From NCBI RefSeq assembly GCF_900186985.1, contig NZ_LT906447.1, positions 2,046,001 through 2,110,000 of the forward strand: DNA of 64,000 bases, given 5' to 3'. The stretch is from Staphylococcus piscifermentans. Lineage in GTDB: Bacteria > Bacillota > Bacilli > Staphylococcales > Staphylococcaceae. Both the position numbers and the translations under genes were made by a program. The notes beneath the pieces are model-generated. The model was not told the DNA's origin. It did not search any database and worked only from the letters and a program-made list of their open reading frames with translations. Below, one piece after another: positions 27,642 to 37,474 of this stretch; position 1 is the first letter of the stretch, and every line of letters starts with the position of its first letter.

Positions 27642-27845
27642 ATGAGATACATTATGGTACTATTCTGGTCAGTATTGCTGCTTGAAATGGTAAACTTTGT
27701 ATTAAACAGTTTAGCAGGCGGCGGTAAATTGAATTTTATTATCCCACTCGTATTTGCAGTTATCTTCACAATTGTAGTTGCAATTTTAGATGCGCTCATG
27801 AAGCCAGTTAAAGATTCAACTTCTGTTAAAGATAGCAAACAGTAA
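27642..27845 (+). CDS. DUF2929 small membrane protein (YjzD-like)
   Basis: A 67-residue protein with two hydrophobic segments (about 3-22 and 31-51), separated by NSLAGGGKLN, and a hydrophilic tail. It fits the DUF2929 family located divergent from fabH in Bacillus and Staphylococcus. I start at ATG 27642, eight bases after GGAGG; a 5-codon extension lies over that ribosome site. A TATAAT at 27491-27496 and a partial FapR-like motif (CCTGGTA at 27506) lie upstream. Its function is unknown. Confidence 0.75.
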   Translation: MRYIMVLFWSVLLLEMVNFVLNSLAGGGKLNFIIPLVFAVIFTIVVAILDALMKPVKDSTSVKDSKQ

Positions 27846-27855
27846 TATATTTATT

Positions 27856-27900
27856 AAAAAAGGCTGGAATCTCTTAATTTCAAGAGATTCCAGCCTTTTT
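27856..27900. terminator. Bidirectional terminator
   Basis: AAAAAAGGCTGGAATCTCTT pairs perfectly with its downstream complement around an AATTTC loop, serving the convergent DUF2929 and clpB genes. Confidence 0.95.
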
Positions 27901-27908
27901 GTTCTTCA

Positions 27909-30518
27909 TTAATTTAATTGGGCTTCTTCTACTTTGAAGTTTAATTCATTATCACCTAAATCAACTTTGACAGTTGTACCTTCTGGCAATGATTCTTTAA
28001 TCATCATACGTGCTAATGGTGTTTCAATTTGACTTTGTACAAAACGTTTTAAAGGTCTTGCACCAAATTGAGGTTCATAAGCTTCTTCGCCCAACCATTT
28101 TTTCGCTGCATCTGATACTTCAATAGAAATACGTTGATCAAGTAAGCGAATATTAAGTTCTGTAAGGATTTTTTCTACAATCATACTCATGTCATTAACG
28201 GATAATGGACGGAAGAGTACAATGTCATCCATACGGTTGAGAATTTCAGGTTTGAAGTATTGATTTAAGCTAGTCATGACTGCCGATTCAGTAGTTTCAG
28301 AGATGATACCTGTTTCTTTTACTTGTTCAAGTAAAATTTGAGAGCCAATATTACTTGTCATAATAATAATCGTATTTTTGAAATCCACATTGCGTCCTTT
28401 AGAATCAGTCAAATGTCCTTCATCTAAGATTTGCAGTAAGACATTGAACACATCTGAATGTGCTTTTTCAACTTCATCTAACAAGATAACAGAATAAGGG
28501 TTACGACGTACCGCTTCTGTTAATTGTCCCCCTTCATCATGACCTACATAGCCTGGAGGTGCTCCAATCAATCTTGAAACGGAATGTTTTTCCATATATT
28601 CACTCATATCAATACGTATCATGTGTTTTTCTGAATCAAATAAAGAAGAAGCTAAAGCTTTAGCCAATTCTGTTTTACCTACACCAGTAGGACCTAAGAA
28701 TAAGAAACTGCCGATTGGACGATTAGGGTCTTTAATACCCGCTCTAGCTCTGATAACCGCATCTGCGACTAAATCCACCGCTCTGTCTTGTCCTACCACA
28801 CGTTCATGCAGGATATCATTCAAGTGCAATAATTTGTCACGTTCGCTTTCGACTAATTTAGTAACTGGAATACCTGTCCATTGACTGACAATATCTCCAA
28901 TCTCTTCATCAGTAACGATTTCGCGGATAATTCTTTCGTGATCTTCGCTTTGTTCATCTTGGAAGGCATCTTCTAAATCACGTAATTCTTTTTCTAATTT
29001 CGGAATTTTACCATGTTGTAATTCTGCTGCTTTTTCCAAATCATAATTATTTTCTGCATCTTCTAATGCTTTACGACTTTCATCTAATTCAGCGCGTTTT
29101 TCTTGTAATTTCGCAATTTTTTCTTTTTCTTGTTCCACACGAGATTGAAGAGAAGATTGTTTTTCTTTTTCATTAGAAAGTTCTTCTTGCAATTCTTTCA
29201 GACGTTGTTGGCTGACACTGTCTGATTCATGTTTCAAAGCATTTTCTTCAATTTCCAACTGCATTACTCGACGATTGACTTGATCGAGTTCTGTCGGGTT
29301 AGAACCCATTTCAGTACGAATAGTTGCACAAGCTTGGTCTACTAAATCAATCGCTTTATCTGGTAAGAAACGGTCCGTAATGTAACGATCTGATAATTCT
29401 GCTGCAGCCACTAACGCACGGTCTTGAATTCTGACACCATGATAAACTTCATAACGCTCTTTTAATCCACGTAAAATTGAAATCGTATCTTCTACATCCG
29501 GTTCAGAAACGCCTACTTTTTGGAAACGACGTTCTAAAGCAGAATCTTTTTCAATATATTCACGATATTCATTTAATGTAGTGGCGCCGATACAATGCAA
29601 TTCACCACGTGCAAGCATTGGTTTCAACATATTGCCGGCATCCATAGCGCCGTCTGTTTTACCTGCTCCGACCAACATATGCAATTCATCGATAAACAAG
29701 ATAATTCTGCCATCTGAATCTTTAATTTCTTTCAATACTGCTTTTAAGCGCTCTTCAAATTCACCACGGTATTTCGCGCCGGCTACTAAAGCACTCAAGT
29801 CTAATTCGAAAATTGTTTTATCTAATAAAGACTCAGGCACATCTTTTTTCACGATACGTTGTGCCAACCCTTCGACAATAGCTGTTTTACCTACACCAGG
29901 TTCCCCTATTAATACAGGGTTATTTTTAGTTTTGCGACTTAAAATCCGGATAGTATTACGAATTTCTTCATCACGTCCAATAACCGGATCCATATTACCT
30001 TGACGGACTTCTTCTACTAAGTCACGTCCATATTTTTCAAGTGCTTCATAGTTAGCTTCAGGATTTTGAGTTGTCACGTGATTTCCTCCTCTGACTTTCT
30101 TAATAATTTCTTTGATGACTTCATCTTTATTACCCACAAATTGTTGAGTAGTTTCATTCGTTTCAATTGCCGCAAGCAAAAGATGTTCCATAGAAACAAA
30201 ATCATCCTCATAGGCTTCCATAATCTTTTCAGCTTTATTAAAGAGGATATTCGTATTATTACCGATAAACTGTCCATATTGGACGTTGTCACCTTTCACT
30301 GTGGCATAACGTTTTAATTTACTTTCATAAGCTTCAGAAAGCGCTGCTGTATCTATATTGGCACGCTCTAAGACACTCTTGAACAGACTTTCATCTCCAT
30401 TTAATGCCGCAAGCAACACCGCTTCCACTTCTACATTCTGCTGTTCATGCTGCTTCGCAATTTCAATAGCTGCTTGCAATGCCTCTTGCACAGCATATGT
30501 CATTTTATTTGCATCCAA
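27909..30518 (-). CDS. clpB: ClpB disaggregase
   Basis: An 869-residue Hsp100 chaperone that, with DnaK, extracts proteins from aggregates. The order is an N-domain with two Clp repeats, AAA1 (Walker A GEPGVGKT, about 205-212), the long coiled-coil middle domain that distinguishes ClpB (about 410-530, rich in ELQEEL and EKEK) and AAA2 (GPTGVGKT, about 604-611). The start is TTG 30518 ([10 protein letters not shown]), eight bases after GAGGTG; an overlapping ATG is out of frame and short. A CtsR operator overlaps the promoter start point, so it belongs to the heat-shock regulon. Confidence 0.97.
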   Translation of the reverse strand: MDANKMTYAVQEALQAAIEIAKQHEQQNVEVEAVLLAALNGDESLFKSVLERANIDTAALSEAYESKLKRYATVKGDNVQYGQFIGNNTNILFNKAEKIMEAYEDDFVSMEHLLLAAIETNETTQQFVGNKDEVIKEIIKKVRGGNHVTTQNPEANYEALEKYGRDLVEEVRQGNMDPVIGRDEEIRNTIRILSRKTKNNPVLIGEPGVGKTAIVEGLAQRIVKKDVPESLLDKTIFELDLSALVAGAKYRGEFEERLKAVLKEIKDSDGRIILFIDELHMLVGAGKTDGAMDAGNMLKPMLARGELHCIGATTLNEYREYIEKDSALERRFQKVGVSEPDVEDTISILRGLKERYEVYHGVRIQDRALVAAAELSDRYITDRFLPDKAIDLVDQACATIRTEMGSNPTELDQVNRRVMQLEIEENALKHESDSVSQQRLKELQEELSNEKEKQSSLQSRVEQEKEKIAKLQEKRAELDESRKALEDAENNYDLEKAAELQHGKIPKLEKELRDLEDAFQDEQSEDHERIIREIVTDEEIGDIVSQWTGIPVTKLVESERDKLLHLNDILHERVVGQDRAVDLVADAVIRARAGIKDPNRPIGSFLFLGPTGVGKTELAKALASSLFDSEKHMIRIDMSEYMEKHSVSRLIGAPPGYVGHDEGGQLTEAVRRNPYSVILLDEVEKAHSDVFNVLLQILDEGHLTDSKGRNVDFKNTIIIMTSNIGSQILLEQVKETGIISETTESAVMTSLNQYFKPEILNRMDDIVLFRPLSVNDMSMIVEKILTELNIRLLDQRISIEVSDAAKKWLGEEAYEPQFGARPLKRFVQSQIETPLARMMIKESLPEGTTVKVDLGDNELNFKVEEAQLN

Positions 30519-30569
30519 TTCATTTCACCTCTGTCGATTCAGTATACTGAGCCAAGAACCTCTCTTGAC

Positions 30570-30586
30570 TTTGACTTACTTTGACC
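30570..30586 (-). promoter_or_regulatory. CtsR operator of clpB
   Basis: On the minus strand GGTCAAA-GTA-AGTCAAA matches the CtsR heptad repeat exactly, with a third partial half-site (GTCAAGA) just downstream. It lies immediately after the -10 box. Confidence 0.92.
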
Positions 30587-30594
30587 TTAATAAT

Positions 30595-30624
30595 AGTATA
30601 AGCTATTTTAAAGTCTTATTTCAA
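30595..30624 (-). promoter_or_regulatory. clpB promoter
   Basis: Minus-strand TTGAAA (30624-30619), an 18-bp spacer and TATACT (30600-30595), followed by the CtsR operator. Confidence 0.65.
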
Positions 30625-30663
30625 CCTATTACCCTCTCTGAAAAGAAAAATTTTAAAAGTGAA

Positions 30664-30692
30664 GAAGCTGGAACAAAATGTTGTCCCAGCCT
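30664..30692 (-). terminator. Hairpin after the OatA-like gene
   Basis: GGCTGGGACA pairs with TGTTCCAGCTT on the minus strand. It is another member of the GGGACA hairpin family; the T-tract is poor. Confidence 0.6.
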
Positions 30693-30711
30693 CTACCTTT
30701 AAGAGTTGCGT

Positions 30712-32553
30712 CTAATCTTTATCTTTCTTTAAACCCATTGTTTTAATAATTTCATCAGAGAGTGCCTTAACACCAGAGTGTTCTAGATGAATACCATCAG
30801 GAGCAAAGTATTCAGTATGGCCAGCTGATCTGCTGTACCAATCCACTAATTTCACATTTTTATGTTTCTCAGCCGCTTCTTTCATCAATTGGTTCACATG
30901 TTTTTCGTATGAACGCGGCACACGTGTGTTGACTAGATAAATATCCGCTTTACCAAATGAATCGATAACAGAATCAAGTTGATTTTTATCGAAATCTCCA
31001 TTGGTACCTAATTCAATGATAACTTTGTCTCCTTTTTGATTGTAATGGCTATATTGAGAATCAATCAGCGGTTTCGCTTGGTACATGTTTCTGCCGACTT
31101 TACCATCAATCACTGAGCGCGGCACACTTTCTTTAAAGTATTCCCCGATATCTACCATTACGGAGTCACCAATTAAGAGCGGTTTTTCATCTTCGTAAAC
31201 TTCTGTATTCTCTTCAGGTTCCTTGCCTCCGCCGTTGCCTAAGAAGTCCATCTTGCCATACGGAATAGGTCGAACTACATATTTATCAATACTATTTGTA
31301 TCAAATTGTGTTGCCTTTTCTCCAACTGTATCTTTACCGTATTTATCGAATAAACCGGCTAATATCAAGATAAATGGAATCAAGATAAGTAGAATCAGAA
31401 TCCAACGTACCACCGCACCTTTTGTCCATTTCTGCACTGACAAGGCTTTGAAACCTTTTTTGCGGAAAGGCGTTTCGACATAGCGATATGAAAATTCTGC
31501 CATTCCTACCGTCAAGAGCAAATCAATCAAATATACATATACCGGAATTTGTCCAGCTACAAAGTAACGATGCGTAAAGATAATCACTGGAAAATGCCAT
31601 AAATATAAACTATACGAACGTTTGCCGAGATATACAAATATCGGATTGCCCATAAATCTGGCTAAGAGTCCTGACGGATGTACGATACTTGCAATTAAAA
31701 ACAGAGTAATACCTGAAATCAAGTAGAATCCGCCGTTATAAATCCAATAACTTTGATCGTCTACATATATGAAGAGACAGATTAAAATCGCTAATGCAAT
31801 GACCCCTACAATGTCTACGATAGACCGTACCGCAAGCGGCGGATCTTTCTTCAAACGATTCGGCGGCCAAACAAAGGCTAAAATTACACCTAGTAATAAA
31901 GTTTGCAATCTCGTATCTGTACCGAAATATACACGTGAGAAATTCATTCCCGGATGTGTCAAAAGTACCATTGCAAGTAATGAAACTAAGGATATTACCC
32001 AAAAAATCAATGTAATCTGTTTTGGTTTTTTAACTTTGCGAAGTAATAAGATTAAAACCAACGGGAAAAACAGATAAAATTGTTCTTCTATTGCTAATGA
32101 CCACAGATGTTTCATCGGTTCAAATGAGAATTGGTCAAAATAGTTGACGTCTTTTGCAATGTACCACCAGTTGGATACATAAAAGAGGGCCGCAAATGCA
32201 TCTTGTTTTACTCTTATGATTTCGTCTCTCTGTAATATCAATGTGATAATGGTCACGATGCTGACCACAAATACCATAGCTGGTATCAAGCGTTTAATTC
32301 GTCTATACCAGAATTTTTTTAAATCAATTCTTCCATTCTTTTTATATTCAATCAACAAGAGACTTGTAATCAAATATCCAGAAATAACAAAGAACGTATC
32401 TACACCTAAGAAGCCGCCTGCGAGCCATTGCTTATTTAAATGATAAATAATGATTCCTAGAACCGCAATCGCTCGTAACCCATCGAGGCCAGGCATGTAA
32501 TTCATCTTCTTCGGCGAGTTGTTATTTCTTGAACTGCGCTTCAAATTGTTCAT
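30712..32553 (-). CDS. OatA-like membrane O-acetyltransferase
   Basis: A 613-residue protein with an N-terminal acyltransferase-3 membrane domain of about 10-11 segments (MPGLDGLRAIAVLGIIIYHL, then RRIKRLIPAM and the WSLAIEEQFYLFFP motif). It has an extracellular SGNH-type domain with the block I serine in LIGDSVMVDIGEYF, IELGTNGDF, and the D-x-x-H of PDGIHLEHSG. This two-domain design acetylates cell-wall polymers; OatA acetylates peptidoglycan MurNAc and gives lysozyme resistance. S. aureus has both OatA and a second homologue near clpB, and this is the clpB-linked one, so I give no symbol. The start follows GAAAGG. Confidence 0.88.
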   Translation of the reverse strand: MNNLKRSSRNNNSPKKMNYMPGLDGLRAIAVLGIIIYHLNKQWLAGGFLGVDTFFVISGYLITSLLLIEYKKNGRIDLKKFWYRRIKRLIPAMVFVVSIVTIITLILQRDEIIRVKQDAFAALFYVSNWWYIAKDVNYFDQFSFEPMKHLWSLAIEEQFYLFFPLVLILLLRKVKKPKQITLIFWVISLVSLLAMVLLTHPGMNFSRVYFGTDTRLQTLLLGVILAFVWPPNRLKKDPPLAVRSIVDIVGVIALAILICLFIYVDDQSYWIYNGGFYLISGITLFLIASIVHPSGLLARFMGNPIFVYLGKRSYSLYLWHFPVIIFTHRYFVAGQIPVYVYLIDLLLTVGMAEFSYRYVETPFRKKGFKALSVQKWTKGAVVRWILILLILIPFILILAGLFDKYGKDTVGEKATQFDTNSIDKYVVRPIPYGKMDFLGNGGGKEPEENTEVYEDEKPLLIGDSVMVDIGEYFKESVPRSVIDGKVGRNMYQAKPLIDSQYSHYNQKGDKVIIELGTNGDFDKNQLDSVIDSFGKADIYLVNTRVPRSYEKHVNQLMKEAAEKHKNVKLVDWYSRSAGHTEYFAPDGIHLEHSGVKALSDEIIKTMGLKKDKD

Positions 32554-32641
32554 GCACTTACCTTTCTTTCCATTTTAAAATTTTCCGTTATACAGTGCTA
32601 TGTATTTTTATATGGAAAGCACTATTGCGTCATAATTACCA

Positions 32642-32670
32642 ATTGTAATCTTAATGTAATACTCTTGCAA
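32642..32670 (-). promoter_or_regulatory. Promoter of the OatA-like gene
   Basis: On the minus strand TTGCAA (32670-32665), a 17-bp spacer and TACAAT (32647-32642). It leaves a leader of about 80 nt. Confidence 0.6.
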
Positions 32671-32767
32671 TATCAAGTTATTATATATATTTCGATTTAA
32701 TTCTCAATATTAGAAAGACCTGCACAATTAAAATGTGACAATTTTATGATTATCTGTTCTGAAAAAC

Positions 32768-32841
32768 AAAAAGAGAAACGATATACATCTATGCAAGGCT
32801 TTCGAACAGCTTCGTCTTTATAATGTATCGTTTCTCTTTAT
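32768..32841 (-). terminator. Long terminator after the MIP18-family gene
   Basis: AAAGAGAAACGATACAT pairs with its distant complement (ATGTATATCGTTTCTCTTT) around a 30-40 base loop that itself can fold. A TTTTTG tract follows on the minus strand. Confidence 0.65.
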
Positions 32842-32862
32842 TGATAACTTTATTTAATTATA

Positions 32863-33171
32863 TTAGCTGACACCTAACGCAATTTTTGCGTAACGTGACA
32901 TCATATCTTTATTCCATGGCGGATTCCATACAATATTCACTTCTGTATCTTGAATTTCAGGAATCTCTGCAAGCACCATTTTAATTTGTTCGATGATTTG
33001 CGGTCCAAGCGGACATCCCATCGAAGTTAAAGTCATTTCAACTTTACATAAACCATCATCATCAAGGTCTACTTTATATATTAAACCCAAGTTTACGACA
33101 TCAATGCCTAATTCAGGGTCAATTACATTTTCTAATGCGCCTAGAATATTATCTTTCAATGCTTCTTCCAT
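32863..33171 (-). CDS. MIP18/DUF59 Fe-S assembly protein (SufT/PaaD-like)
   Basis: A 102-residue single-domain DUF59 protein. The family motif VIDPELGIDVVNLGLIY and the conserved cysteine in LTSMGCPLGPQ are both present. Such proteins help mature Fe-S cluster enzymes in the cytoplasm. I start at ATG 33171, seven bases after AGAGGTGAG; the in-frame extension to 33192 covers the ribosome site. It is a single gene between the OatA-like gene and a divergent HAD phosphatase. Confidence 0.88.
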   Translation of the reverse strand: MEEALKDNILGALENVIDPELGIDVVNLGLIYKVDLDDDGLCKVEMTLTSMGCPLGPQIIEQIKMVLAEIPEIQDTEVNIVWNPPWNKDMMSRYAKIALGVS

Positions 33172-33410
33172 TTCGCTCACCTCTCTAAGCAATAATTATT
33201 AATACAAATATATCAAATATCCGACAAAACTCCAATAAAATGCTATTATTAGAATACACTGAATTAGGTGTGAGGTTATACTGCAACGCTATTTCAATCT
33301 GATATGTTTGTAATTAGAATACATTGGATAAAATATTAACCTGACGTATAACCTTAGGAACTAAAATAGAAATAATTATGATGGCAATTATTTCTTTAAC
33401 TCGTTTCCTC

Positions 33411-33438
33411 TTAGACTTGAATTTAACGATTTTATAAA
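33411..33438 (+). promoter_or_regulatory. Candidate promoter of the HAD phosphatase gene
   Basis: TTAGAC (33411-33416), a 16-bp spacer and TATAAA (33433-33438), about 35 bp before the ATG. Nothing else is recognisable in the 300 bp upstream. Confidence 0.4.
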
Positions 33439-33475
33439 ATTTAACACCATCCCTCAGCATTAAGGAGATAATTTT

Positions 33476-34321
33476 ATGGAACCTTATTTAATTTGTTTAG
33501 ATTTAGACGGAACATTATTGAACGATGAAAAAGAAATCTCACCTTACACTTTAAAAGTCTTAGAAAAACTTAAAGAACAAGGTCATTATATTATGATAGC
33601 TACAGGCAGACCTTTTCGTGCCAGCAAGCCTTATTATGAACAATTAGGGCTTGATACTCCTATAGTCAATTTCAACGGGGCATTTGTACATAATCCAACT
33701 GATTCAAATGCACCTGTCACGCATGAAACGCTTGACCCGGATTTAGCTTCAAGTATTATTGAATCTCTGCAAAAAATGCAAGTTAAAAATATTATTGCCG
33801 AAGTAAAAGACCATGTTTATATCGATAATTTCGATCAACATTTATTCGATGGTTTTTCAATGGGTAACCCTAAAATTGAAACAGGTGATATTGTGAACCA
33901 ATTGAAAGAACCGCCGACTTCAATTTTAATCGAAGCAGATGAAGTAATGATTCCTCGTGTTAAACAAATGCTGTCCCGCTTCTACGCTGAAAGTATCGAA
34001 CATAGACATTGGGGCGCGCCTTTTCCAGTTATCGAAATTGTAAAAAGAGGTATTAGTAAGGCACGTGGCATTGACAGTGTCAAAGACGAATTAGGTATCG
34101 ATCGTAATCACATTATTGCTTTCGGCGATGAAGATAATGATACAGAAATGATTAAATATGCTAAACATGGCGTTGCAATGGAAAATGGACTAGACGAACT
34201 CAAGCATATTGCTAATGAAATCACTTATTCTAATAATCAAAATGGCATTGGAAGATATCTGAATGATTTCTTCAGCCTGAATATCCCATATAATGAAGAA
34301 ACGAAAGTTTATTCCAGATAA
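33476..34321 (+). CDS. Cof-type HAD phosphatase
   Basis: A 281-residue HAD superfamily hydrolase of the Cof/YidA class. The nucleophile motif DLDGT covers residues 9-13, motif II is in MIATGRPF, and the Mg-binding FGDEDNDTEM lies near residue 220. A type C2 cap lies between. These enzymes dephosphorylate sugar phosphates or cofactors such as FMN and PLP; the substrate is not predictable. The start follows AAGGAG. It ends in a large hairpin. Confidence 0.88.
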   Translation: MEPYLICLDLDGTLLNDEKEISPYTLKVLEKLKEQGHYIMIATGRPFRASKPYYEQLGLDTPIVNFNGAFVHNPTDSNAPVTHETLDPDLASSIIESLQKMQVKNIIAEVKDHVYIDNFDQHLFDGFSMGNPKIETGDIVNQLKEPPTSILIEADEVMIPRVKQMLSRFYAESIEHRHWGAPFPVIEIVKRGISKARGIDSVKDELGIDRNHIIAFGDEDNDTEMIKYAKHGVAMENGLDELKHIANEITYSNNQNGIGRYLNDFFSLNIPYNEETKVYSR

Positions 34322-34338
34322 ATTACTTTTTAGATTAA

Positions 34339-34398
34339 ACAAGGTTTGCTTTAGTACATGTATAGATACGTACTCAAAGCCAATAACCTTGTCTTTTT
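34339..34398 (+). terminator. Terminator of the HAD gene
   Basis: ACAAGGTT pairs with AACCTTGT and inside it GCTTT-AGTAC pairs with GTACT-CAAAGC. TCTTTTTC follows. Confidence 0.75.
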
Positions 34399-34428
34399 CA
34401 TATTTAAACACAAATGGAGGTAAAAATT

Positions 34429-35751
34429 ATGACGAAAGTAATTGTAATCGGAGGCGTCGCTGGCGGGGCAACATTTGCCAGCCAACTCAGACGTTTAGAT
34501 TCTGAATGTGAAATCACTCTATTCGAAAAAGACCGTGATGTTACCTTTGCAAACTGCGGCCTTCCCTATTATCTCGGCAACATCATCGAGAAGCGCTCAG
34601 AACTGTTACATTTCACTCCCGAACAATTTAAAGAAAAGAAAGATGTTACGGCTAAAGTATTTCATGAAGTAATTCATGTGGAGCCTAATCATCAAACAGT
34701 AACCGTGAAAGATTTAAAAAATAACACAACTTTTACTGAGGATTACGATTACTTAGTGATGAGTCCAGGTTGTCGTGCTAATCGACTTCCTTTAGACAGT
34801 GACATGATTTTTACTTTACGTAATTTAGAAGATACAGATGCGATTGAATCTTATATTGAAGAAAATAATGTACAGAAGGCTCTTATTGTAGGAGCAGGAT
34901 ATATCTCTTTAGAAGTGTTAGAGAACTTTTACAATAGAGGTATTCAAACCACGTTAATTCATCGTTCTGAAGCAATTAATAAATTGATGGACCAAGATAT
35001 GAATCAAGTTATCTTTGATACGATGGATGAACAAAATATTGACTATCGTCTGAATGAAGAAGTTGAATCTGTAGACGGCAAAACGGTTCATTTCAAATCA
35101 GGAAAGGCGGAAGATTTTGATATCATTATTGAAGGCATCGGCATTAAGCCTAACACCGAATTTTTAGAAGACGCTGGCATCGAGGAAGACGATGCAGGTT
35201 ACATTCCAGTAAACGAATTCTTCCAGACTAATTATCGAAATGTATATGCGATTGGTGATATTGCTTCTTATCGTTATCGCCACGTTGACTTGCCTACCCA
35301 TGTTCCTTTAGCTTGGGGTGCGCATCGTGCAGCCAGCATTGTAGCTGAGCATATTACCCAAACTCGTAATATTCCTTTTAAAGGCTTTTTAGCTGCTAAT
35401 GCAGTAAAATTCTTTGATTATACCTTAGCGAGTGTCGGCGTCACTCCTGCAGACTTGAAACACTTTGATTACACTATGGTCGAATCCAAGCAAATGAATC
35501 ATGCAGGTTATTTCCCTGGCGCTGAACCACTTCACTTACGTGTGTATTTCGAAAAGAGTACTAGAAAAATCATCCGAGCAGCTGCTGTAGGCAAAGCAGG
35601 AGCCGATAAACGCATTGACATTTTATCTCTAGCTATGCAAAATGATATGACTGTAGATGAGCTGACTGAATTTGAAACTGCATATGCACCTCCATACAGT
35701 TCACCTAAAGATATTATTAATATGATCGGCTATAAAGCTCAAGAAAAATAA
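34429..35751 (+). CDS. cdr: Coenzyme A disulfide reductase
   Basis: A 440-residue flavoprotein that reduces CoA disulfide with NADPH. In staphylococci, which use CoA as a low-molecular-weight thiol, this keeps CoA reduced. The FAD loop [12 protein letters not shown] is at 6-17 and the single active-site cysteine is Cys43 ([12 protein letters not shown]), the hallmark of CoADR. The NADPH loop is [13 protein letters not shown], and the C-terminal dimerisation domain is present. I start at ATG 34429 after GGAGG. The length is near the 438 residues of S. aureus Cdr. Confidence 0.95.
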   Translation: MTKVIVIGGVAGGATFASQLRRLDSECEITLFEKDRDVTFANCGLPYYLGNIIEKRSELLHFTPEQFKEKKDVTAKVFHEVIHVEPNHQTVTVKDLKNNTTFTEDYDYLVMSPGCRANRLPLDSDMIFTLRNLEDTDAIESYIEENNVQKALIVGAGYISLEVLENFYNRGIQTTLIHRSEAINKLMDQDMNQVIFDTMDEQNIDYRLNEEVESVDGKTVHFKSGKAEDFDIIIEGIGIKPNTEFLEDAGIEEDDAGYIPVNEFFQTNYRNVYAIGDIASYRYRHVDLPTHVPLAWGAHRAASIVAEHITQTRNIPFKGFLAANAVKFFDYTLASVGVTPADLKHFDYTMVESKQMNHAGYFPGAEPLHLRVYFEKSTRKIIRAAAVGKAGADKRIDILSLAMQNDMTVDELTEFETAYAPPYSSPKDIINMIGYKAQEK

Positions 35752-35872
35752 CTGTTCAATATCTAATTGATATAAGAAACAAAATAATACATTAACAATT
35801 GTTGGTATTATAATCTTTAATCCTATATATGTTATGATTAAAAATGAAATATTGAAGAAATGAGGAAATCGT

Positions 35873-36268
35873 ATGTTACACTTACACATTTTCAGCTGGG
35901 TAATCGGTATTATTTTATTTATCGTTTCTTACATCAGTTTTACTCAATCCGGCGTGCCGAAGAAAGCTTATAAACCACTGCATATGACTTTAAGATTATT
36001 CTTAGTATTAATCTTATTCAGCGGTGTTTGGCAAGTGGTAGAAGAATTTGCTACAGCAACAGGAAGCATGCACATGTTATTAACTTTAAAAATGGTATGT
36101 GGTGTCGGCGTTGTAGCGCTTATGGAAGTCACATTAGTACGTAAACAACGCGGTGTGTCTCATAAAGGTTTATTCTGGGGGACTATCGCACTAATTATCG
36201 TTACAATGGCTTTAGGTATTATCTTACCTGAAGGACCGATTTCAAGTATGTTCGGTATCGGAAAATAA
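35873..36268 (+). CDS. UPF0344 (YisL-like) membrane protein
   Basis: A 131-residue membrane protein with four hydrophobic segments: about 5-22, 38-56, 68-88 and 99-118. It starts MLHLHIFSWVIGIILF, the typical UPF0344/YisL opening. Its function is unknown. It is encoded 120 bases after cdr on the same strand and ends at a strong terminator (36280-36320). Confidence 0.85.
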   Translation: MLHLHIFSWVIGIILFIVSYISFTQSGVPKKAYKPLHMTLRLFLVLILFSGVWQVVEEFATATGSMHMLLTLKMVCGVGVVALMEVTLVRKQRGVSHKGLFWGTIALIIVTMALGIILPEGPISSMFGIGK

Positions 36269-36279
36269 TATTCATAATA

Positions 36280-36320
36280 AACTCTGCTGCATCTTTTATA
36301 CGATGTTCAGCAGAGTTTTT
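36280..36320 (+). terminator. Terminator of the UPF0344 gene
   Basis: AACTCTGCTG with ATC pairs with GAT and CAGCAGAGTT; a T-run follows. Confidence 0.9.
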
Positions 36321-36328
36321 CATTGTAT

Positions 36329-36376
36329 AAAAAAGAGATTAGAAATAAGTTGCATTACAACCTATTCCTAATCTCA
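36329..36376 (-). terminator. Terminator of the FAH-family gene
   Basis: Minus-strand GAGATTAGGAATAGGTTG pairs with CAACTTATTTCTAATCTC; TTTTTT follows. Confidence 0.85.
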
Positions 36377-36393
36377 GCGATTATTATTTCATG

Positions 36394-37305
36394 CTATTCT
36401 TCTTCTTTTGCAATAAAGTTTGTAAGTGTTCCGATATTATCAATCGTTACTTTGACTTCATCACCAGGTTGCAAGTATTGCGGAGGATTCATACCTGCTC
36501 CTACTCCTGCTGGTGTACCTGTTGCAATAATATCACCTGGATGTAATGCAACATATTTAGAAATTTCAGCGATTAACTCATCAATCTTAAGAATCATTTG
36601 ACTCGTATTGCCATCTTGACGAATATCATTATTCACTTTAGTGACGATATTAACATCTTCTGGTGTAGGTAATTCATCTTTAGTAACGATATATGGTCCC
36701 ATTGGGCAGCCGCCAGTTAAACTTTTAGACAGAAATGCCTGATCTTGTTGGCGTTGGGCTGTACGGTCAGTAATATCATTAATAATTGTATAACCATATA
36801 CATAGTCTAAAGCTAAGCCTGTCGGAATTTTCTCTCCTGCTTTACCAATTACAACTCCTAGTTCACCTTCATAATCCAATGTGTCTGTAATATCTTTATG
36901 GTTAGGAATTGTAGATTCATCACCTGTTAAAGATGATGCAGCTTTAGTAAATACATATAATCTTTCTACGCTATGATTCAACTCATCTGCGTGTTTTTTA
37001 TAATTACGGCCGAAAGCAATGACATTATTCGGTGGTGTCACAGGCGGTAAGAATTCAATATCAGAAAATTGAACTTTATAATCCTCTGAGTTAGAACTGT
37101 CTGTAGCCGCTACCACTGCTTTGCGGACTTGTTCTTGGAAATCTAAAGTATGGTTTTGTTCTAAACCTTCTAATAAAGTCTTAGGATGAAAATCACCTTC
37201 GCCAAAATCAGCAAAAACTTTTCTTAAATCCCAAGCTGCTTCTTCACGTTTTACCTTTACTCCATATGATGTTTCATCATTGTGTTTGAATGATAGGAAT
37301 TTCAT
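36394..37305 (-). CDS. FAH-family hydrolase (YisK-like)
   Basis: A 303-residue protein of the fumarylacetoacetate hydrolase superfamily. The metal-binding core is visible as [16 protein letters not shown] (E-x-E at about 150) and [13 protein letters not shown]. The [16 protein letters not shown] signature lies near residue 265. Members hydrolyse or decarboxylate C-C bonds in dicarboxylic acids, for example oxaloacetate decarboxylase activity in YisK. The exact substrate is not known here. It stands alone between the UPF0344 gene and addA. Confidence 0.85.
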   Translation of the reverse strand: MKFLSFKHNDETSYGVKVKREEAAWDLRKVFADFGEGDFHPKTLLEGLEQNHTLDFQEQVRKAVVAATDSSNSEDYKVQFSDIEFLPPVTPPNNVIAFGRNYKKHADELNHSVERLYVFTKAASSLTGDESTIPNHKDITDTLDYEGELGVVIGKAGEKIPTGLALDYVYGYTIINDITDRTAQRQQDQAFLSKSLTGGCPMGPYIVTKDELPTPEDVNIVTKVNNDIRQDGNTSQMILKIDELIAEISKYVALHPGDIIATGTPAGVGAGMNPPQYLQPGDEVKVTIDNIGTLTNFIAKEEE

Positions 37306-37474
37306 TCAGTATCAGCTCCTCATCTCAATCTTAATACTAATTATAACTATATTTTCAGAAAAATAACAAATATTTGTTAAGCGCTGTAACCTTCAGATTC
37401 AGTTTGTATAAAGGAACAACGCTCACTATTTAATTTTAATCCCTTACTTATTTCTTTACCCTTAGAATAAAGTG

